DNA of 64,000 nucleotides from Montifringilla adamsi (taxonomy: Eukaryota > Chordata > Aves > Passeriformes > Passeridae): positions 11,194,429 to 11,258,428 of the forward strand of contig JAGGNK010006892.1 in the NCBI GenBank assembly GCA_017590115.1, given 5' to 3'. The position numbers and the translations under genes are program-made. Positions 50,301-64,000 of this stretch are shown piece after piece (positions within the stretch are counted from its first letter, which is position 1; every line of letters begins with the position of its first letter). The notes below the pieces were generated by a model, which was given only the letters and a program-made list of their open reading frames with translations, did no database searches and was not told the DNA's origin.

Positions 50301-50480
50301 ATGCCAAAACACTCCAGGAGGCAGCTACTGCTTGTGAACCTGCAAAGGCAGTTTTCTTCCTGGCAGCCAGATGCAGGTTCAGAGGCTGCAAGAATAATCT
50401 GCATGCCAAAACACTCCAGGAGGCAGCTACTGCTTGTGAACCTGCAAAGGCAGGTTCAGAGGCTGCAAGAATAATCTGCA
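50301..50480. repeat. Tandem duplication, period 102 bp with one internal deletion
   Basis: Copy one (50301-50402) and copy two (50403-50480) share CCAAAACACTCCAGGAGGCA and GGTTCAGAGGCTGCAAGAAT. Copy two lacks a 24-bp segment beginning TTTTCTTCCTGGCAGCC that is present in copy one. Outside that indel they look essentially identical. Confidence 0.95.
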
Positions 50481-50621
50481 AACAAAGTCTGCTCCTTGTC
50501 AGTTTTAAAGTATTTTCTCTGTAATAGCAATGGCACCTAAGATATGCATCGTTGCAGCTCTGGGTTGTCTTAACTTCTGAACCTACAAATCTGCAGTTTG
50601 TGCTACTGGGAAAGGTTTTTG

Positions 50622-50643
50622 CCCCCCCCCCCCCCCCCCCCCC
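50622..50643. repeat. Poly-C tract, 22 nt
   Basis: Uninterrupted run of 22 C on the plus strand. Confidence 0.97.
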
Positions 50644-52014
50644 AGCATTTCCGTTAACCAAACCAAACATCTCACTAGGAACAAGTTCCTGCAGACAATA
50701 TTTAAATGGACTTGTTTTAATCTTACTCTGCTCTGCCAGGACTTATCAGTTACCTTTGTCTGGTTTACTGAGGTGGTAAACTCTCTGCTCTTAGTCTTTG
50801 TGTTTAAACACAGTGTCTTTCAGCTCAGGTCAGCACTGCAGACCTACCTTGTTTGATCATGTATTTGTAATCCTGCCAAAAACAATATCAAAGGTCATTT
50901 GTCCCTTCTAGGCAGAATGAGTGTGTGAAACTGAAGAAAACCAAAAAGTAGCAAGAAAAAGAACTTGCGAGCCAAGCAGTTTTTTCCCTTGGTTAGGTAG
51001 ATTTGGGACTTCCATATTGGACCTTCTGGATTGTGTCTGATGGCTGTGCTATGGGGTCCTTGAAAAGCAAAAGGCAAATATATACATTCAGATGGAGGCA
51101 AAATGACACCAAGACAAGATGGTGAAAACTACAACAAATGAGACCAGTATATATAAAACACAGAAGAAAACAGAGAAATTCTTGTGATCTGAATTCTAGA
51201 GTCACATGTTCCTTGTGAGAGATACTTTTGTCTTCACCCAAGTTTCTATTAAAACAGGGTAGAAACTGGCTAGAACATAGAAAATCTGATGTGTTTAGAA
51301 GACTGAGAAAACTGTAACTGGAATGCTTGGACTACATGTACCACAGACAAAGAATGTATTTAACTCTGAGCCTAGGTCTCAAACTATTAGAAGAACGTTT
51401 TAGAAGGACACAGGATATCGAATACAGGTCAATCACTTTCAGTTCAAAAACCTGTTTTCACTCAAATGGTCAGGTGGTCCTGTTAGTGATAGTGATTAGG
51501 AGATTTTTAAAGTAAGAATTGTGAAGAAAAAATTATATCAACATCTGACACTAAACCAGCTAAACTACATTAAGACAGAAAGTACTAAAGTCAGCCAAGC
51601 TCTACTTCTGCCACAGATCTAAGATTTCATATTCACAATTGCTATGACTATCTGTGTGCACAGAAATGGGTAAAGAAAGAGCTCCAGCTAATCAGAAATC
51701 ATCAAAAAACCCCAAAGAAGAACTAGTTGGATAAATATGTGACAGCCAGAAAACTACAAAGCAATCATGAAAGGTCTAGGACCAGCCAGCTTTGTTCTGA
51801 GAGCTATAATGTCATCTGAAAGACAATATTTCTGATAGAAAGTTGGATAGACCACCGCTGGAAGAGATTATCCCATTTAAAAGAACATGTTCTCGTGCAG
51901 TAATCCACAAAGGAAGTGATGTGCAAGGCACAGACACCTTAGAAGAACAATAACAGTAGGAACAACAGAAGAAAACTATTCAGACCAAAACAGTTAGAAA
52001 CTTCCTGAAGGAAC

Positions 52015-52090
52015 CAAAACAAACAAACAAACAGAAGCCAAAACAAACAACCCCCCAAAACCCCCAAACAAACAAGCAAACAAACAAATA
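52015..52090. repeat. CAAA-rich simple sequence
   Basis: Imperfect CAAA/CAAAA units with short C runs. They generate the hydrophobic minus-strand open frame at 51939-52313. Confidence 0.85.
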
Positions 52091-52709
52091 CTATAAAATG
52101 TGAGCCAAGCTGTTCATGCATCTTTTTAACTTTCACTGTTTTAGCTGAGACCATGGACTGGTCAAGACTTGCAGCTGCAAGACCAATCAAAAAGCCATAC
52201 CAGAAACTTGAAGGAAATACAGAATTAGAGAAGAGGAACAGTACAAGGAGACTAATAAGAAAGAAATCAACAGCACAGAAATATTTCCTGCTAAATTCAA
52301 TAGAAACTCTCAAGTTACAAGGCTTGAATCTACTTCTCTGACCTCAGCAATGTCAGACACTGACTAGAGCTACTCATTTCCTTTTTTCGAGGTGTTGTGA
52401 TTAAAATTAATCATTTTACCTTTAGTTCTGCTTGGACAGCAAAGCCTTGTTTGCCACCTCTACAGCAGGTGTGGCAGCAGTATTTGTCTTGCAAGTCTGA
52501 CAATGCCATTATAGATTTTTGACCCTGATAAAATTCAGATAAAGACTCCTCAGTCACTGGAGTGCCCCATTTAAGTAGCCCTGCTACCAGGGGTTTTAAA
52601 AATACATCAGAAAAAAGGTTACATAAAGTGTGTTGAAATATCTCACTGCAATCTTCAAGTACAATTTTATGCATAAATATAGTACAATCACCTTGTCCCA
52701 ATAGGGATT

Positions 52710-53000
52710 GGTAGCAATTGATTGGAGACAATGGGCACAAACTGAAACATGGGAGGTTCCCTCTCAACGTCAGGAAACCCTAGAAAACACTAAGTTTACT
52801 GTGAGAGTGAGAGAATGTTGTCACAGGTTGCCCAGTGAAGTGCTGGAGTCTCTCCTTTGTGCAAAAGCACTATCCCCAAAAGCACCCTAAAGGTTCAGTA
52901 GCCCACGCTAGGTGGGTTTGAGGAGAGGGGGTTGAGCATAATAAACTCCAGAGGCCTAACTAACCTCAGTCATTAGGTAATTCTGTGATTCATGGAGAAG
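52710..53000 (+). mobile_element. CR1 LINE 3' fragment
   Basis: Plus-oriented CR1: GACAATGGGCACAAACTGAAA, GGGAGGTTCCCTCTCAACGT, CACAGGTTGCCCAGTGAAGT, and a terminal AATTCTGTGATTCATGG. The downstream half is diverged. Confidence 0.9.
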
Positions 53001-54097
53001 CAGAATCAAATAGAATAACTATTTTTTCTCAGTTTTTCACCTTTTTGGAGGGATATTGTTTAATGAGGAGGAGACATTGGGTACTGGGAGAGATATTTTT
53101 ACATGCCTGAAAGAGAAGATACCTTCTCTAATACCTTGGATCTTGCTAGCTGTCCATGTGAATAACTGTGGGCCTCAAGAGATGTCTGGCTTCAGCATCA
53201 GGTAGATTATGTCATCAGTATTGAACTGGCAGCTGGTTTATGCCTCCCCCCTGAGCCCAGAGAGTCGTGAGACTGGCCACAGAGACCATCACAGATAGAA
53301 ACCATGAAGCACTTGGACAAATATCCTAAGGACTCCTGGCTCCACCCCATTGCTCTCCTCTGTCTGATGAGAGTTTCTGTCCCTTGGTGAAGCACCAAAG
53401 TGGAAATACCAACAGAGTGTGGAGGCCCTCTTTCTCTAAGAGGAGCTGCTCTTAGTCACACAGCCCTCCCAGAAGAGCAGTTGGCCTTGCACCTCCAGGA
53501 GCATTCACATCCCTGTAGCTTGCAGCCATGCTCCAGCTGCTGCTGTTCAGCTCTCCTTAAGCTCTCAGCAGCCAGTCCAGCTTGAAGCTCACCCAAACTC
53601 ACACAAAAAGAGCTCATCCACACATAAGGCATGATTTACTGAGAAGACAGGACCAAATGTGCAGGGCATGGCCAAAGAAGCAGCTGGCTGCAGCCTGTTT
53701 GTACACAACCAATTCCTGTTATGCACTTATCCCCCTGTTTCCTCTTTCCTCCCCAGTCTATCTTGATCCTGTCATTTCCTTGCCTTTGTCTTTCTGTTAT
53801 TGTAAGCAATCAACTTACAATACATTTTAAGCATTCCCATAGTCTCCTTTGAATATGACAAAATAAATTCTATGAAATGCACAAATACTCTTACCCAGGA
53901 TATTGATCCTTATCCTCCCCATCTCCTAAGGTGAGGCGATGGGGACCTTCTCATTGACACATGACGGGTGTCCCCTAGCCAGTGAGGACTCCCCAGGGAA
54001 AACTGGAGAGGAGCAGAGGAAGGCCAGTGGTTTCTGGGTTTTCCCTACATGCCAGTGTGCCCCTCTGCTCCTATGTCTGTGGAATGAGCCTTTGCTC

Positions 54098-54175
54098 GCA
54101 GAATGGATAAGGCTGGGAGGGACAACAGTAGGGTCACCTGGTCCAAGCTCCCTGCACAGATGTCACGGATGTCAC
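54098..54175 (-). mobile_element. Short CR1 LINE 3' tip
   Basis: Reverse-complement CR1 end: GCAGAATGGATAAGGCTGGG followed by GTCACCTGGTCCAAGCTCCC. Only the last part of the element is present. Confidence 0.75.
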
Positions 54176-54845
54176 AGTGTGACACCTCTCTCTCTCTCAC
54201 AGCTTGGAGCAGTGAGCACACTGCACAGGAAATGGCATATATCAATAAATGGTTTAGGGTAGAATACGTCACGCTTAAATTAAGTGTGACTTCTATAATC
54301 AGGTGTCCAACATAAACTGCTTCTCCAGTCACTGTAAAAAAGAACTTCCACCTCTCAGCACCCCTCAGGCTGGGAGGGATTGCTCTCTGGAACTCCTGTC
54401 TGTCTCACTGTAACTATGAGCACTAGCTAAGTCTTGCTTAGTTTGAAATATCTAAAACAGGTTGAAAGCAATCCTAGCTTTAGGAAGAGAGGTGCTCTTC
54501 CTCATGGACTCCTGGCTCCATGGCAAGGCTCTGTGTAGGTTGATGTATGATGTATAGCAAGAAGAGTGAAAAGGAGATGGTAGAAATAATAAAATCAATC
54601 ACAATTTTGTATCAAAAGTAGAAACTACATTGTTTTGTAAGCTAACCAGCCTGATGTTAACTACATACATATGTACACATCAATATGTTAAATACTGTTC
54701 TGTTATTTAAAGAAACACAGGTGATGCAGGGACTGATATCTGCTGACTGGTGCTGAAGTACCTTTACATTCTACATATTTATAAAAGAAAAAGTTTTTCT
54801 AGCGCAAGAACAGTACATTCTTTCCAACACCATTACAGATTGCAT

Positions 54846-54849
54846 TTTA

Positions 54850-54851
<2 letters not shown>
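54846..54851 (-). terminator. AATAAA overlapping the stromelysin stop codon
   Basis: The minus-strand TAA stop (54852-54850) runs straight into AATAAA, so the hexamer shares bases with the stop codon. No other canonical hexamer was found in the few hundred bases downstream. It may be non-functional. Confidence 0.3.
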
Positions 54852-61779
<6,928 letters not shown>

Positions 61780-61834
61780 TTCCACTAGCCTTTACAGAAG
61801 TCTTTTTTGTAGTCTGCCACACATCTGCTTCACC

Positions 61835-61842
61835 TTTATATA
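61835..61842 (-). promoter_or_regulatory. TATA box of stromelysin gene
   Basis: TATATAAAGG on the minus strand, 56 bp upstream of the ATG, the same spacing as in the collagenase gene. Confidence 0.75.
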
Positions 61843-61875
61843 GTATTTTTTTGTTTTATAAAGCTTTCCAACCCC

Positions 61876-61882
61876 TGACTCA
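61876..61882. promoter_or_regulatory. AP-1 site of stromelysin promoter
   Basis: Perfect TGAGTCA (minus context AATGAGTCAGG), 97 bp upstream of the ATG and 34 bp upstream of the TATA box. Confidence 0.75.
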
Positions 61883-62322
61883 TTGATTCTCACAATGTCT
61901 AGTTAGCAACAGAACATGCAAAACAAGAGTTTTACCATTAAACACATCAGTACTGTCTTTCATCCGGTTCCACCCTTGTGTAGGTTTTGCAACATGGAAA
62001 TATGATTAACGAGAAAATAATAGACCTGTAGTTATTTTTAATGAGCTTATTAACCTTTTAATTGTCAAAATGTAGTCTTATTCTCCTAAACTTAAAGCAT
62101 ATCTCTTTAATGCTTTCTATTCAAAGATAATATTGATTTCAGAAGGGTTGTTAAAGTGCCTAAAGGGGGCACTTTTCAGGGGTTCTATACCTTCTTTTTT
62201 GGAGGCTGTTATAGTGCCACTGTCCTTCCCTTTGGTAGAGTCCTGTCAGTGCTATAACTCCTTGCTTGATGAAGCAATGTTTTGTTTATGCAGATTTTAT
62301 AAACAGTTTGCACTTGTGGTCT

Positions 62323-62371
<49 letters not shown>

Positions 62372-64000
62372 CTGCAGGAAAATGTGAAATGAACACAAAT
62401 AAATGAAAGCACTTTTCCCAGCATATATAAAAATTATAAAAATTGAGCCAAGATGTTTCCATGCTGCTTTTATTCAGAAGTTTTTCCATTGTTCTCAGAC
62501 AATTACCCAAAGACTTTATTTCACACTGTCCTTCTTTGATACTTACTATAAGGTTTTAAAAATCACTGAGGTTTTCTGGATCAAACTCTTTGATGGTTGT
62601 CCTTGTCAGAGAGAGGTTCCTCTGTTCTCCCTTTCTGCCACTGGTGTAGGAACTGCTGAGACTCAACAGCAGGCCAACTCTGGATTGGGTCCTCTTTTCC
62701 TCCATGCCCAATGACACCTTCCATGCACTTCTACAAACGAGGACAAAGCAGTGGGGATGGGAGTCCTGGAGAGAGATGTCTACTGCCATTGAAGACAGCT
62801 TGCATATCTGAGACTTCTGCATGGGGCTGACACAGGATTCCAGGTAAGCCTGCAGCACTGAGGAGCAGGTGAGGCTTTGAATGTGCAGAGACAAAAACCC
62901 CCTTCTGCAGAGCTGCTGGAATAATAGAGATGTGAGAGTTTAAATATATTGCACACTTGAGGTGTTTGCTGAAATTATTTCATGCTGAAGAGCACTGTGT
63001 TGGTACCAGAAGGATCCCCAGAGCACAGCATGCCTTTTGCTGGGTCTGGGCAGCTGAAACAGCAAGGCAAGGCTGGTGGGACTCCACAAGGGTTATCTGG
63101 TCACTGAGGACTGAATTCCTACCCTAAAGCAGACATCTACCTGAGGCATTTCCATTAGGGAAAGAACTCCTCCCTAGTCCTGGAAGGAGATGGACAGGCT
63201 CAGGGAATGACCCAGAACTGGACCAGCTGAGCCGAGGGGAAGCAATTCCCTGAGGGAGCTTTTGGTAATGACTCCGCTCACAGAGTTATGTGAGGTGTAC
63301 CAGAGTGGGTGAGATGAATCCAAACCTTGGGGCAGAGCTCTCCTGTGCAGCTTACACACTGACAGTACCTCTCTGCTGAAATATCTTCTGGAACTTAACA
63401 GTCCCCCCACAGCCTTCCAGCTCTTTTTTCTATTCCCTCAGTGTCTCCATGTGTACTAGAAGGAAGAAGTAACTTTCCAGCTTGTAGGAATTAAATTTTC
63501 ATCACTCATTATTCTTTTTAATGAGAGAGCTACTAAAAGGCTAGGAAGGTATTAATGACATTTATATAGTTTTCTGATTATCAGCGTTCTCAACTTTTGC
63601 TACTCTGTCAACCTCTTTCTCACTTTTCCTGATACTATTTCCCATTTCTCTCAAGAGATCAATTACCTAGAATATGCTTTATAAAGAAAATTCCGTAATC
63701 ACAAAGACCTTCTTTGATGTCTGTCACCTCTTTGAGGTGACTTTACCTAGAAGTAGCAAAATATATAATGTCAATCTCTGGTTTTAGTTTAAAGAAGTCA
63801 GTGTGAAAATTACTATGCTCTCCTTTTTACAATCTGTAAAATTGTCTGGGTAAGCTCCTAGGATTGCCCTTCCTCTTCTGGACTTAATCTTCTGCTTTGG
63901 ATGTATTCCTATAGCCCCAGCCTAAGACATAAAACACAAGACATATAACATATAACACAGTATGTTTATTGTTATTATTATTAACCCTAACACAAAAGTT
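61883..64000. other. No gene recognised, right edge
   Basis: Sequence upstream of the stromelysin gene, on the side where other vertebrates carry further MMP genes such as MMP13. Apart from the poly-T tract there is no supported exon or repeat family. The 112-codon minus frame at 62556-62894 has no domain. Confidence 0.4.
62325..62371. repeat. Poly-T tract, 47 nt
   Basis: Uninterrupted run of 47 T. No target-site duplication or retrotransposed body was recognised on either side. Confidence 0.97.

Larger units (their letters stand above)
44765..54845. other. Intergenic region between collagenase and stromelysin
   Basis: About 10 kb with no supported gene. It holds three CR1 fragments, a near-perfect hairpin, a 102-bp tandem duplication, a C22 tract and CAAA-rich simple sequence. 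The frame at 47174-47548 (124 codons, basic tail) lacks a domain and splice support and is not called. Confidence 0.45.

Noticed and set aside
51939..52313. Hydrophobic 124-codon minus frame
   Set aside because: The hydrophobicity comes from translating CAAA-rich simple sequence on the opposite strand. No start context, no domain.
62209..62510. Lys-rich minus frames near the poly-T tract
   Set aside because: Poly-T read on the other strand gives poly-Lys. Artefact.

Overview
The window looks like AT-rich, gene-sparse nuclear DNA of a bird. All the recognisable interspersed repeats are CR1 LINE 3' ends. Genes are split into many small exons with GT-AG introns, and the gene set is the vertebrate matrix-metalloproteinase (MMP) cluster that lies on human 11q22. 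No bacterial, plasmid or phage feature was seen.

The core is three complete 10-exon MMP genes, head to tail on the minus strand. They are MMP27 (25915-32699, 466 aa), an interstitial collagenase of the MMP1/MMP8 type (38057-44670, 468 aa) and a stromelysin of the MMP3/MMP10 type (54850-61779, 479 aa). All ten exons of each gene could be placed with GT-AG boundaries and consistent phases, giving uninterrupted reading frames. Each protein has a signal peptide, a propeptide with a cysteine switch, a catalytic domain with an HExxHxxGxxH zinc motif and a Met-turn, a hinge, and a four-bladed hemopexin domain closed by a Cys-Cys pair. Exons 3, 5, 8 and 10 have the same length in all three (149, 162, 160 and 101 nt), as expected for tandem duplicates. 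Each gene has an AP-1 site about 90-120 bp upstream of its ATG; the collagenase and stromelysin also have a TATA box between AP-1 and ATG.

The left part (1-25.7 kb) has no recognisable intact gene. It holds four exon-like plus-strand segments and one minus-strand segment that I cannot assign, a short minus-strand stretch resembling a decayed MMP catalytic exon (a possible MMP20 relic, since birds have lost teeth), several CR1 fragments, a CA microsatellite, a CpG-rich 20-bp minisatellite and a GATGA pentanucleotide array. The intergenic stretches 32.7-38 kb and 44.8-54.8 kb hold tandem duplications, CR1 fragments, simple repeats and a near-perfect hairpin. The right end (61.9-64 kb) shows only a long poly-T tract.

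The products would be secreted zymogens acting outside the cell. The collagenase would cut fibrillar collagen. The stromelysin would have broad matrix and pro-MMP substrates. MMP27 is poorly characterised. Shared AP-1 sites suggest inducible expression. The main oddities are an altered structural-zinc loop and missing C-terminal tail in MMP27, non-standard S1' pocket residues in the other two, a variant cysteine switch in the stromelysin, and a duplicated splice acceptor at its exon 2. Family assignments come from remembered family features, not from a database search.
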